A DNA stretch of 45,171 bases, from NCBI RefSeq assembly GCF_001904615.1, contig NZ_MRBY01000032.1, positions 1-45,171 of the forward strand, given 5' to 3'. The notes beneath the pieces were generated by a model. The model saw nothing but the letters and a program-made list of their open reading frames with translations. It had not been told where the DNA came from and ran no database searches. Origin of the DNA: [Limnothrix rosea] IAM M-220 (GTDB taxonomy: Bacteria > Cyanobacteriota > Cyanobacteriia > Cyanobacteriales > MRBY01). Below, in pieces: positions 37,233 through 45,171 of the stretch. Numbering within the stretch: position 1 is the stretch's first letter; each line of letters begins with the position of its first letter. The position numbers and the translations under genes were made by a program.

Positions 37233-37279
37233 AAGCAACCGACCGTATGGTGGTACGGTCTGGCCTGCTCTTTTTATTG
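37233..37279. terminator. Hairpin terminator between convergent FHA genes
   Basis: A perfect 7-bp stem (GACCGTA at 37241-37247 and TACGGTC at 37254-37260) with a 6-base loop is flanked by a further AGCA/TGCT pairing (37233 and 37266) and followed on the plus strand by CTCTTTTTATTG. It would end the FHA transcript. Confidence 0.7.
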
Positions 37280-37294
37280 TTTTAAAAGGATGTT

Positions 37295-39529
37295 TTAAAA
37301 GGATGCGTTTGTATAAGCTCCCCACAGCTTTGCCGCGTAGTAGCTACCACCTCTTGTGGGAGAGTTGTCGTCGTTGCCTAACCAGACAGCGCTCACTAAT
37401 TTTTGGGAAGGGACATAGCCGACAAACCACATATCAACGTTGCGGTTGGTTGTCCCTGTTTTTCCTGCTTCATCAAGACCTAGGCGAGCGACTTTGCCTG
37501 TCCCGCTTTGAATGACACCTTGCATCATCTGGGTCATGGTTTGGGCAGTGCTACGGGAAATCACTTGTTCACGGCGAAAATCTGAGCGCTTACTAAAGTC
37601 GTAGAGCAGATAGCAACTGTCGATGGTATTGCCAGTACAGTCACTGCTGTCATAGATACGCCGAATAGCGTGGGGTTTTTGCCATGTGCCGCCGTTGGCG
37701 AAGGTGGCGTAGGCTCCGGCCATTTCTAGTACGGTGACTTCGCTTTCTCCCAAAATCAAACCGGGTGATGGGTTTAGCTCTGATTCGATGCCGAGCTGCT
37801 GGGCAAAATTAATGACATTGTTTAAGCCGACATCTTGGGCAATGCGGAGGGCGATCGCATTTTCAGATTGGGCTAAGCCTCGAAACATATCAGTGCTGCC
37901 AGTACTGGTGCGTTCACAGCCACGAAATTGTTGTCCCTGCCAAGTTAGGGGAGCACAGGAAAAGTTTGTGTAGGGGGAAGTGCCGCTGGCGATCGCCGCC
38001 CCGTAGCCAAAAACTTTGAAAGTAGAACCAGGTTGGCGTTTTGCTTGAACAGCACGATTAAACTGACTTTCGGCATAATCTTTCCCGCCGACCATGGCCA
38101 GAATTTCGCCTGTTTCACTGTCTAATGTGGCGATCGCCCCTTGGGAATAGCCGACCTGTGCACCATCAGTCTCAATGGACGTTTCGAGAGCCTTTGCCGC
38201 AGTTTGCTGCATTTTGAGATTTAAGCCCGTTTCGATGTAGAGATTACCCATTTTGAGGGCATCTTCACCAAGTAATTCCTCTAATTCTTGCTGAACATAA
38301 TTATAAAAATAGGGCGCAGCATTATTGGACAGGGCGCGGCGAGCATCTTCACTGAGGCGGTCTTCAATGGGGGTTAGCTTCGCTTGACGTTGCTCTTGAT
38401 CCGTGATTTTGCCGAGTTTATGCATCCGGTCGATCACAAGATTACGCTGCTCGCGGGATTTGTCGGGATTCACAATGGGGTTAAAGGCATTGGGAGCCGG
38501 CAGCATCGCCACAAGGGTCGCCGACTCTACCAAATCAAGATCCCGTGCTGATTTATCAAAGTAAAACTGTGCTGCATCTTCAAATCCGGACTGTCCGACA
38601 CCTAGGTAAACTTTGTTGAGATAGAGCAATAAAATTTCATTTTTGCTGAAAAAGGTTTCCATCTTAAGGGCGACGATCATTTCCCGGAGTTTACGACTCG
38701 CGGTCTTCTCTGTACCGACTGCCGGAAATAAACTCCGTGCCACCTGCTGGGTGATCGTACTAGCCCCTTGGGTAACATCCCCTTGACTGACAGCAACTTT
38801 TACGGCACGGGCAATACCAATTGGATCGATGCCTGTATGCCAATAAAAACGGGCATCTTCGGAGGCGAGAACACCATTACGAAGATAGGGTGAAAATTCT
38901 TTCAGGCGTGGAATTTCCCGATGACTGTCGGTAGTGACGGGGTTAATGGCGGTTTCACCATCGTCGGCAAAAATTACAATGGGACCGGTTACACCAGCAG
39001 GAAGGGGATTAAGGGGGAATTTCGACCATTGCCACGCCAACAGAAGACAAATAAAACCAATAAATCCACCTGTACCCACCAGCCCATAGCGAATAAATTG
39101 TACCCACGTGGGGGGAGTGTAGCGATAGGTGAGTTTAACGGCTTGGGCGAGTTCGGGGGGAGCCAGATAAATTTCGTCGCCGTTACGGAGGGGGTAACTG
39201 CGAGTTTTGCGTTTGTTGATGTAAAGGCCGTTGGAGGATTTTTCGTCGCGGATAATGTAGTGGCGCGGGTTGGTGGGGTCTTTACTTAGGGAAAAATGTT
39301 TGGCGCTGACGGTTTCGTTTTTGATGGGAATATCGTTACTGCGGCTTCGTCCACCGGTGTGGCGATCGCCAACGAGGGGATAGGGTTGGGCTTGACCTTC
39401 AATATGAATTTCTGGGACGCGGGCATCGGGTTTTAGGGTTTGCTGCCCAAAGCTCACCATTGTGTTGATGGCTTGGGTCACCATTTGTCCAATCTGGGTT
39501 TTGGGGGGCTGTTGATTGGGCTGGGTCAT
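37295..39529 (-). CDS. Class A penicillin-binding protein with an N-terminal FHA domain
   Basis: A 744-residue bifunctional peptidoglycan synthase. Residues about 45-130 form an FHA domain (GGRSRSNDIPIKNETVSAKH, SSNGLYINKRKTRS) in the cytoplasm. A transmembrane helix follows (YGLVGTGGFIGFICLLLAW), then a GT51 transglycosylase (ASEDARFYWHTGIDPIG, QGASTITQQVARSLF) and a transpeptidase with SxxK in QPGSTFKVFGY, SxN in AQSENAIAL and KTGTT. The FHA fusion implies control of cell-wall synthesis by Ser/Thr phosphorylation. Such FHA-PBP fusions occur in cyanobacteria. All catalytic motifs are intact. Confidence 0.95.
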   Translation of the reverse strand: MTQPNQQPPKTQIGQMVTQAINTMVSFGQQTLKPDARVPEIHIEGQAQPYPLVGDRHTGGRSRSNDIPIKNETVSAKHFSLSKDPTNPRHYIIRDEKSSNGLYINKRKTRSYPLRNGDEIYLAPPELAQAVKLTYRYTPPTWVQFIRYGLVGTGGFIGFICLLLAWQWSKFPLNPLPAGVTGPIVIFADDGETAINPVTTDSHREIPRLKEFSPYLRNGVLASEDARFYWHTGIDPIGIARAVKVAVSQGDVTQGASTITQQVARSLFPAVGTEKTASRKLREMIVALKMETFFSKNEILLLYLNKVYLGVGQSGFEDAAQFYFDKSARDLDLVESATLVAMLPAPNAFNPIVNPDKSREQRNLVIDRMHKLGKITDQEQRQAKLTPIEDRLSEDARRALSNNAAPYFYNYVQQELEELLGEDALKMGNLYIETGLNLKMQQTAAKALETSIETDGAQVGYSQGAIATLDSETGEILAMVGGKDYAESQFNRAVQAKRQPGSTFKVFGYGAAIASGTSPYTNFSCAPLTWQGQQFRGCERTSTGSTDMFRGLAQSENAIALRIAQDVGLNNVINFAQQLGIESELNPSPGLILGESEVTVLEMAGAYATFANGGTWQKPHAIRRIYDSSDCTGNTIDSCYLLYDFSKRSDFRREQVISRSTAQTMTQMMQGVIQSGTGKVARLGLDEAGKTGTTNRNVDMWFVGYVPSQKLVSAVWLGNDDNSPTRGGSYYAAKLWGAYTNASF

Positions 39530-39717
39530 CGATTACACCACCGGACGGCAAACACCATAAACATACAGGATCTAGAATAGTCAATTTTTCGAGAGTTTAA
39601 GGGTTCATTACGGATTTTGCACAGGACAGGTTTACCGAAAATTATCAAACTAACCCTTTAAAATCTTGTAACCTTAGAAAAATTTGCGAAAAAGTTTATA
39701 GGTTCTCCAGTCGCGCC

Positions 39718-42135
39718 ATGAAAATGTTCAAGCCATTCTCTGTTGTCTTTCCCCTCGCCGCACTCTCCGTTTTAACGGTCAGTAGTTTAGGGGCGATCGC
39801 CGAACCTACCTCTCCAGAAATTGCCCAAGCGGAAACCGCAACAAGTTTATTTGTCAAACCAAAATATGGCGTTAATTTCACGACAGGCCCCGGCTCAGGC
39901 TACGAAAGCTCCTATGGGTCTTTTTATGGCTGGTTCCCCTTTGCCCAAAACGGCACAAGCCAACTATTTTTTACGGAAGCCAAAGCAATTGTAGATACCG
40001 ATAGTGGCAACTGGGGCGGTAATTTTGCGCTGGGTTATCGAAATTTTGCGGGTCAAAATATTTTCGGCGGCTACCTTGGCTACGATATACGCGGTTTAGA
40101 GGACTGGACATCCCACCAAATTGGTCTTGGTTTAGAGGCGCTTAACCCAGCTTGGGAAGCGAGGTTAAATGGTTATCTCCCCGTCGGCGATCGCCGTGAA
40201 ACCATTTCTAACTCCACAACTACGACGGGCGGCACGGGCGTTATCACCGACACACAGTTTATTGAGAGCAGTACTGCGGGTGTTTCCAATTTGCAACTGA
40301 TTTCGGAAACCATTACTCGCAAAGAAAAAGTGGCAGAGGAATCGTTAGCTGGCTTTGATATCGAAGGGGGCATGACCCTCACCCGTTGGAACAATGGTTT
40401 TCTGAAAGGATTTCTTGGCGGCTACCTTTACGACGGCGATAACACGGATACATTTGTTGGTTTTCGGGGCAGGCTTCTAGCTCAGGTGAATAAAAATCTT
40501 GACCTTGGCGTGGGCTTAGAAACAGACGGAGAATTTGGCACAAATGTAATTTTTAGTATCGGCGCAAAGTTTGGCGGCGCATCAAAGGACTCAGCGGAAC
40601 CGGATAAAGCGGAATTATTAGCCAGCTCTCTCCAACGGCAGTCCAATATCGCCATCAAACGCTTCACCGAAATTTCGGAAGCAAGATCCAGTGAAACGGC
40701 GATCGCCCTGAATCCAGACAATGGTGATCAACCTTGGGAATTTTTATTGGTTGATTTAGCAGGTTCAAATAATGCCGATCAGCTTAAAACAATTGTCGAA
40801 GGTGCAGCAGCCAACCAAGTTGTTTATGCCGAAAATAGTGGCGTAAACCAAAACGGTTTTACGATTCCTGCCGCAGTCAAAGTTTTATCGAAGGCTCCAG
40901 CGCAAACCTTACCCGTAACTAGTGATTTCTTTACAGGCAATGTGAATTTACCTAGGTCTGGTGCTGGCGATCGCCCCGAACTTATTGGCAATGTAATATT
41001 TAGCGATGGCGGCGGCGAACTCAATGGCTTTGCCTTTAACAACGGCAGCAGTCTCTTCATTGAAAATATTAACGGCGCATTCACCATTGCCAACAATGTT
41101 GTTAATAACAGCGATGGCGATGCGATTACAGCAAATCTCGACGGCAACTTTACAACAACGATCAACATTCTCAACAATCAAATCGATAGCCCCAGCACGA
41201 CCACCGGACTTCAATCCGCCGATGCCATTGACGTAGAAGCAACAGGCAACGCCACCGTAAATTTGCTGGTAGACGGCAACACCATTACCAATGCTCAAAA
41301 TTCTGGCATTGAACTCGAAACAAACCCAGATTTAATGTCGCCAAACAGCGTTCTCAACAGCGTTATTACTAACAACACAATCAATAACTCTGGTGGTGAT
41401 GGTATTCTCTTTTTGCACAATAGCGATGTCGCAATGACCATGACCGTTGATAACAACGTGATTGATACGGCGGGAACGGCTGGCAATGGCATTACTCAAA
41501 CTCCGGGCCCTCCAGCGATTGATATTGGTACAGGGGGTTTTGGAGTTGGTGTGATTACCCTCGGTGATGGTGATTTAGATTTAGCGATTACGAATAATCA
41601 AATCAGTAATACCCAAGACGCAAAAATTGGCATTGCGGCAAACCCTGCTTTCCTTTACCTAGACTCCACAACGACAGGGACTTTTTTGGGAGGTGCGGGT
41701 AATACACTGTTGGGTGCTGGTGATAATCCAGCCATCACAGTCTTTGTGCAAGGGGTGAATGCGGGAACTTCTCGCATTGATGCTGATATTTCTGGTAACA
41801 GTCTGACGTTAGGTGGCGCGGGTATTGGCGATCTTTCTGCGCTGACTGGAATAAATATGGTTGGCTACACATTATCGGATTACAACAATGGCAGCTTTAC
41901 GGCGATCGCCGGCAATAACGGCACGGTTTGTTTAAACCTTGAAAACAATACAGCTAATGCAGTCGGTGGTTCTGCCTATCAATTTGTCAGAAACAATAGT
42001 CCTCAATTTACTGGCGTGGGATTCCCTCCTTTCGCCGCCGCCGGAAATCCTCAACTGATTATTGGAACGAATACTGGCAATACGGGTTCGCAGGTTGCAA
42101 CTAATTTACCGACTACTGCTGGAACTTGTAATTAG
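39718..42135 (+). CDS. Inverse-autotransporter-like outer membrane protein with beta-helix passenger
   Basis: An 805-residue secreted protein with a signal peptide (SVVFPLAALSVLTVSSLGAIA). Residues about 45-310 are rich in alternating aromatic/Gly strands (LFFTEAKAIVD, FALGYRNFAG, FGGYLGYDIRG) like the beta-barrel of inverse autotransporters (intimin type). From about residue 420 the protein has Asn-rich degenerate repeats (FTIANNVVNNSDGD, INILNNQID, LLVDGNTITNAQNSG) typical of a right-handed parallel beta-helix. Barrel first and passenger second is the type Ve order. It likely displays an adhesin or enzyme on the cell surface. I cannot identify a catalytic site. The gene is monocistronic. 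Confidence 0.8.
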   Translation: MKMFKPFSVVFPLAALSVLTVSSLGAIAEPTSPEIAQAETATSLFVKPKYGVNFTTGPGSGYESSYGSFYGWFPFAQNGTSQLFFTEAKAIVDTDSGNWGGNFALGYRNFAGQNIFGGYLGYDIRGLEDWTSHQIGLGLEALNPAWEARLNGYLPVGDRRETISNSTTTTGGTGVITDTQFIESSTAGVSNLQLISETITRKEKVAEESLAGFDIEGGMTLTRWNNGFLKGFLGGYLYDGDNTDTFVGFRGRLLAQVNKNLDLGVGLETDGEFGTNVIFSIGAKFGGASKDSAEPDKAELLASSLQRQSNIAIKRFTEISEARSSETAIALNPDNGDQPWEFLLVDLAGSNNADQLKTIVEGAAANQVVYAENSGVNQNGFTIPAAVKVLSKAPAQTLPVTSDFFTGNVNLPRSGAGDRPELIGNVIFSDGGGELNGFAFNNGSSLFIENINGAFTIANNVVNNSDGDAITANLDGNFTTTINILNNQIDSPSTTTGLQSADAIDVEATGNATVNLLVDGNTITNAQNSGIELETNPDLMSPNSVLNSVITNNTINNSGGDGILFLHNSDVAMTMTVDNNVIDTAGTAGNGITQTPGPPAIDIGTGGFGVGVITLGDGDLDLAITNNQISNTQDAKIGIAANPAFLYLDSTTTGTFLGGAGNTLLGAGDNPAITVFVQGVNAGTSRIDADISGNSLTLGGAGIGDLSALTGINMVGYTLSDYNNGSFTAIAGNNGTVCLNLENNTANAVGGSAYQFVRNNSPQFTGVGFPPFAAAGNPQLIIGTNTGNTGSQVATNLPTTAGTCN

Positions 42136-42592
42136 AACTTCAGCGTAATTTTGTAGCGATCGCCTTTTATTTTTCTGTTTGTGAGCAATTAGGCGATCGC
42201 CACCAATCACACCGTAACAACTGCCTCACACCGGAGTAATTAACAATATTGGCTGAGAGCGACATCATTATTGAAAAAAAAATCTGGTAGGCAATAGCCA
42301 ACCGAAGGACAAGGGAACATTGAAGTCCCCATACTCAGTCCTGATAAAAATGCCACAATTAGATTTCCGGAAAAGCTGATGCTAGGGTATTTTTTTTACG
42401 GTATGCGACCCTGATATCGAGTTATCGAGGTTTGTGGAGAAGGCAAGGGCGATCGCCACAGGCAACGTAGCCATGTAATATTTGAGCTAGCTGACCTGAT
42501 GTCAGTCAATAGCGAACAGTACAATATTGATTGTTTGTATTTTAAACATCCATCCTTAAACCAATTGTTTTAAAAGAAAGCGTATTTTTTGT
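42136..42592. other. Long intergenic region with predicted hairpins
   Basis: These 457 bases have two HIP1 sites near the start (about 42158 and 42192) and one near 42449, and no plausible ORF. Between 42286 and 42413 several inverted pairs occur in a row: GGTAGGC/GCCAACC, AGGAC/GTCCT enclosing GGGA/TCCC, and AGGGT/ACCCT around a T-run. It might be a 5' leader or a small RNA, but I recognise no known RNA family. Confidence 0.45.
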
Positions 42593-43378
42593 ATGGCTAA
42601 ATCTCCATCTCCTCGCAGAAAAAAAGACTGGTCACCTTGGTTGGATAGTCTGGCATTATTGCTCTGGGGCAGTTTATTGCTCAAATACGCGATTACGGGA
42701 CAGTTGGCTCTTTTGATCCACCCGAATTATTTTGGCTTGTGTGCGGCAGCTGGTGTTTTGTTGGTTGTCCTCGGTCTGGGTAAGATCTGGCAAACGGTTA
42801 ATCCTAGCCTGAATGCTGGGGAGTCGGTGCAACATATTCCGCTACTTCCGCAAAATTTTGGGAGTAGTTTGATGATTATTGTGGCGATCGCCGGATTTAT
42901 TATTCCCCCGTCAGTTTTAGCGAGTGAAACAGCGATTCAGCGGGGTCTAACGGAAGAATTGCCCTTAACGCGCAGTCAACCGGAAAGTTTTCGCACAGGT
43001 ACAAATCCAGAAGAACGCACATTATTAGATTGGATCAGAACGCTCAATGCTTATCCTGAGCCGGATGCCTACACTGGTGACCCGGTGAAAGTGAGTGGTT
43101 TTGTCACGTCTCTACCCCAGCTCCCTGAAAATTATGTGATGGTGTCGCGGTTCGTGCTAACTTGCTGTGCGGTGGATGCCTATCCTGTTGGTTTGCCGGT
43201 GAAATTTGAGGGGAAGCCAGAATTTGAGGACGACCAGTGGATCGAGGTGGAAGGGGAAATGATCACTGAGGATTTTGATTTTGGTGATGAAGAAGCGGGT
43301 ATTCCCCAGCGGCAACTCGTGATTGTGGCGAGTACGGCGAAAGAAATTCCGACTCCTCGAAATCCCTACGACTACTAA
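42593..43378 (+). CDS. TIGR03943/DUF1980 family membrane protein
   Basis: A 261-residue protein with an N-terminal hydrophobic part (SLALLLWGSLLLKYAITGQLALL, YFGLCAAAGVLLVVLGLG and LMIIVAIAGFIIPP) and a C-terminal soluble domain including VSGFVTSLPQLPENYVMVSR, LTCCAVDAYPVG and the QWIEVEGEM strand. This matches the TIGR03943 (YcgQ-type) family, often paired with a DUF318 permease thought to move metals. No permease is adjacent here. It ends exactly where the next gene begins (TAA directly before ATG), so the two are cotranscribed. Confidence 0.85.
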   Translation: MAKSPSPRRKKDWSPWLDSLALLLWGSLLLKYAITGQLALLIHPNYFGLCAAAGVLLVVLGLGKIWQTVNPSLNAGESVQHIPLLPQNFGSSLMIIVAIAGFIIPPSVLASETAIQRGLTEELPLTRSQPESFRTGTNPEERTLLDWIRTLNAYPEPDAYTGDPVKVSGFVTSLPQLPENYVMVSRFVLTCCAVDAYPVGLPVKFEGKPEFEDDQWIEVEGEMITEDFDFGDEEAGIPQRQLVIVASTAKEIPTPRNPYDY

Positions 43379-44977
43379 ATGTTTGCGCGACGGCAAAAAT
43401 GGGGCGATCGCCTCGTTATTTTTTTGGCTATTGCCCTAGGCTTTACTGGCTTAGTTGCTAGTTTTCTTGTTCGATTTCGCATAACAGATCCCCGGCCACA
43501 AGCTTTACCCCAAGACGAATTTATTCAGGTTTATTTCAATCACCTCGAAGCGAAAGGGGTTGATTATATCGAGCCATATCGGGAGATTGAGCGGGCGGGG
43601 GATAATCTCGAAGGGATTTTAATCAGGGAAATTGAGGCGGCCACCCAAAGTATTGATATCGCGATTCAGGAACTAAATTTACCAAAAGTGGCGGCGGCGA
43701 TCGCCACCCAACAGACTAATGGCATTAATGTGCGGGTGATGGTCGAGAATCATTACCGTCGTCCGTGGATTGAGATTGACCAAACAGAATTATTTGAATT
43801 TGAAGATCGCGAACAAGGCAAATATCAGGAATTTGTGGCGCTAGCGGATGAAGACCAAGATGGTTTTCTGAGCGATGCTGAAAAGGAAAAACACGGGGCG
43901 ATCGCCATCCTCGAAAATGCAGATGTCCCAATCCTCGACGATACAGCAGATGGGTCAAAGGGTAGCGGTCTAATGCACCACAAATTTATGGTGGTCGATG
44001 GTCGCAAAGTAGTAACAGGTTCAGCGAACTGGACACTCAGCGGCATTCACGGCGATTTTGCTAACCCTGAAACTAGGGGCAATATTAATCATTTAGTTGT
44101 AATCGAAGATTCGGCGATCGCCGCCGCCTTTACCGAAGAATTTGAAGAAATGTGGACAGGCCGAAAATTTGGAGTCCAGAAATTGCAAGAGCCACCCAAA
44201 ACTTTTAGCGTTGGCAACAGTCAAGTCACCTTACAATTTTCGCCATTTTCCAGCTCGCAACCCTGGGAAAGCACCACCAACGGCTTTATCGGACAAACAC
44301 TATCCCAAGCCAACCAATCTATCAAACTTGCCCTATTCGTTTTTTCAGAGCAAAAAATTGCCAACATGCTCGAAACAGAATCAAGTCAAGGCACAAAAAT
44401 TCAAACCCTGATCGACCCCAGCTTTGCCTTCCGGGACTATAGCGATGGCTTAGATATGCTCGGCGTAAACCTCAAAGAAAAATGCGATCCCTTTAATCGA
44501 CCATGGCAAACTCCCATTACCTCCGTCGGCACACCCAAACTTGCCCATGGCGATAAGCTGCACCACAAATTTGCGGTCATTGATAATCGCACCGTAATCA
44601 CGGGTTCCCACAACTGGTCAGCCTCCGCGAACAATCAAAACGACGAGTCCCTATTAGTGATCCAAAACCCAATAATTGCAGCACATTTTGAGCGGGAATT
44701 TGAGCGTCTATACACCGATGCTTTTCTAGGTGTACCGCCTTTTATTGCCGAGAGACAAAAACCTACACCCGCAAACTGTGTGGCCGCCTCCCCTGATGGC
44801 ATCGTCAATCTCAATACAGCCAGCACCATCGAACTGGAAACTTTACCGGGTATTGGTGAGAGTTTAGCCCAAAGAATCATTGAAGGTCGACCCTACAAAA
44901 ATCTCGAAGATCTCGATCGAGTATCAGGCATTGGCGAAAAGAAAATCAAAAATCTCGAAAACAAAGTCACTTGGTAA
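43379..44977 (+). CDS. Phospholipase D-like protein with EF-hand insert and ComEA-type HhH tail
   Basis: A 532-residue protein with an N-terminal transmembrane or signal helix (VIFLAIALGFTGLVASFLV). It has two HKD motifs, HHKFMVVDGRKVVTGSANW and LHHKFAVIDNRTVITGSHNW, forming the PLD active site, so it could cut phospholipids or DNA. Residues 157-168 match a perfect EF-hand calcium loop (DEDQDGFLSDAE), inserted in the first PLD half. The C-terminus is a ComEA-like helix-hairpin-helix pair (VNLNTASTIELETLPGIGES, then DRVSGIGEKKIKNL), which binds DNA. Together the parts suggest an extracytoplasmic, calcium-controlled nuclease. It is the second gene of a two-gene unit. Confidence 0.9.
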   Translation: MFARRQKWGDRLVIFLAIALGFTGLVASFLVRFRITDPRPQALPQDEFIQVYFNHLEAKGVDYIEPYREIERAGDNLEGILIREIEAATQSIDIAIQELNLPKVAAAIATQQTNGINVRVMVENHYRRPWIEIDQTELFEFEDREQGKYQEFVALADEDQDGFLSDAEKEKHGAIAILENADVPILDDTADGSKGSGLMHHKFMVVDGRKVVTGSANWTLSGIHGDFANPETRGNINHLVVIEDSAIAAAFTEEFEEMWTGRKFGVQKLQEPPKTFSVGNSQVTLQFSPFSSSQPWESTTNGFIGQTLSQANQSIKLALFVFSEQKIANMLETESSQGTKIQTLIDPSFAFRDYSDGLDMLGVNLKEKCDPFNRPWQTPITSVGTPKLAHGDKLHHKFAVIDNRTVITGSHNWSASANNQNDESLLVIQNPIIAAHFEREFERLYTDAFLGVPPFIAERQKPTPANCVAASPDGIVNLNTASTIELETLPGIGESLAQRIIEGRPYKNLEDLDRVSGIGEKKIKNLENKVTW

Positions 44978-45065
44978 ATTAGTGATAATAAATTGATATT
45001 TCCCCTCTTGGAAGAAGGTAGAGATGGGCTCTCGATAGATTACATATTACATAACCCATGAAAAA

Positions 45066-45100
45066 CCCTTCTGCTCTCCGAGCACCTTCCCCAAGGAAGA
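45066..45100 (+). repeat. Short dispersed repeat, right copy (direct)
   Basis: Matches 73-108 in the same orientation with two or three differences, including CTCTCCGAGC for CTCTTCGAGC. It sits between the PLD-like gene and the inverted terminal copy. Confidence 0.75.
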
Positions 45101-45105
45101 ATAAA

Positions 45106-45160
45106 TAACGTGAGTTGTGCTTAAGCATGCTCGGAAGTACGACGCGGTGAATGGGAGAGC
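45106..45160. repeat. Right copy of 55-bp terminal inverted sequence
   Basis: Reverse complement of bases 1-55 with one mismatch. Eleven further bases follow to the end of the window, so the repeat extends beyond what is visible at the left end. Confidence 0.8.
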
Positions 45161-45171
45161 GAGAGATCGGG

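Overview
The window is cyanobacterial chromosomal DNA. HIP1 octamers (GCGATCGC) occur throughout, and it carries chlI (chlorophyll synthesis) and several cyanobacterium-typical families (DUF2862, Uma2, WYL, Rpn/DUF4351). I cannot fix the genus from sequence alone; gene content and style would suit a unicellular or Leptolyngbya-like marine/euryhaline lineage. The two outermost ends carry the same 55-bp sequence in inverted orientation, so the window is probably a whole contig that breaks at a dispersed repeat.

Layout. 1-2.7 kb: a PhnC-like ABC ATPase whose C-terminus is cut off by an in-frame stop, then an MsbA-type ABC exporter. 2.8-12.2 kb, minus strand: a complete type III-B (Cmr) effector operon in the order cas10/cmr2, uma2 nuclease, cmr3, cmr4, cmr5, a cmr6-cmr1 fusion, and a CARF-HEPN ancillary ribonuclease. 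12.5-13.6 kb: an Rpn/DUF4351 gene followed by an in-frame duplicated copy of its own 3' end. 13.7-16.1 kb: a CRISPR array of 33 repeats and 32 spacers, transcribed leftward from a leader with a clear promoter. 16.3-18.2 kb, minus strand: cas2, cas1 and two small membrane-protein genes, translationally overlapped, with a divergent WYL regulator at 18.4 kb. No cas6 is present. 19.6-22.7 kb: a secreted subtilase-like protein and a secreted collagen-like protein in one operon. 22.8-24.4 kb: pgi. 24.5-26 kb: an AT-rich, HIP1-free island with one membrane-anchored protein of unknown function. 26-33 kb: chlI, DUF429, pentapeptide-repeat protein, small secreted or lipoprotein genes, DUF2862, a serine recombinase that has lost its active site, a bifunctional-nuclease (DUF151) protein and a SRPBCC protein. 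33.1-35.2 kb: lepA with a tandem duplication of its last codons plus a palindromic element. 35.6-39.5 kb: orphan pstB, an FHA protein and an FHA-fused class A penicillin-binding protein. 39.7-45 kb: an inverse-autotransporter-like surface protein, a TIGR03943/DUF1980 membrane protein and a phospholipase D-like protein with an EF-hand and a helix-hairpin-helix tail.

How the CRISPR genes fit together. The Cmr complex should bind crRNA, cleave target RNA through Cmr4 (Asp28), and make cyclic oligoadenylate through the Cas10 GGDD palm. That signal would switch on the CARF-HEPN RNase. The Cas10 HD motif is also intact. The repeat forms a perfect 6-bp hairpin followed by an A/U-rich tail and there is no Cas6, which matches what I recall of the Synechocystis 6803 'III-Bv' system, where host RNase E matures the crRNA. 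A Uma2 nuclease whose start overlaps the end of cas10, and two small membrane proteins coupled to cas1, are the least understood parts and the best candidates for something new.
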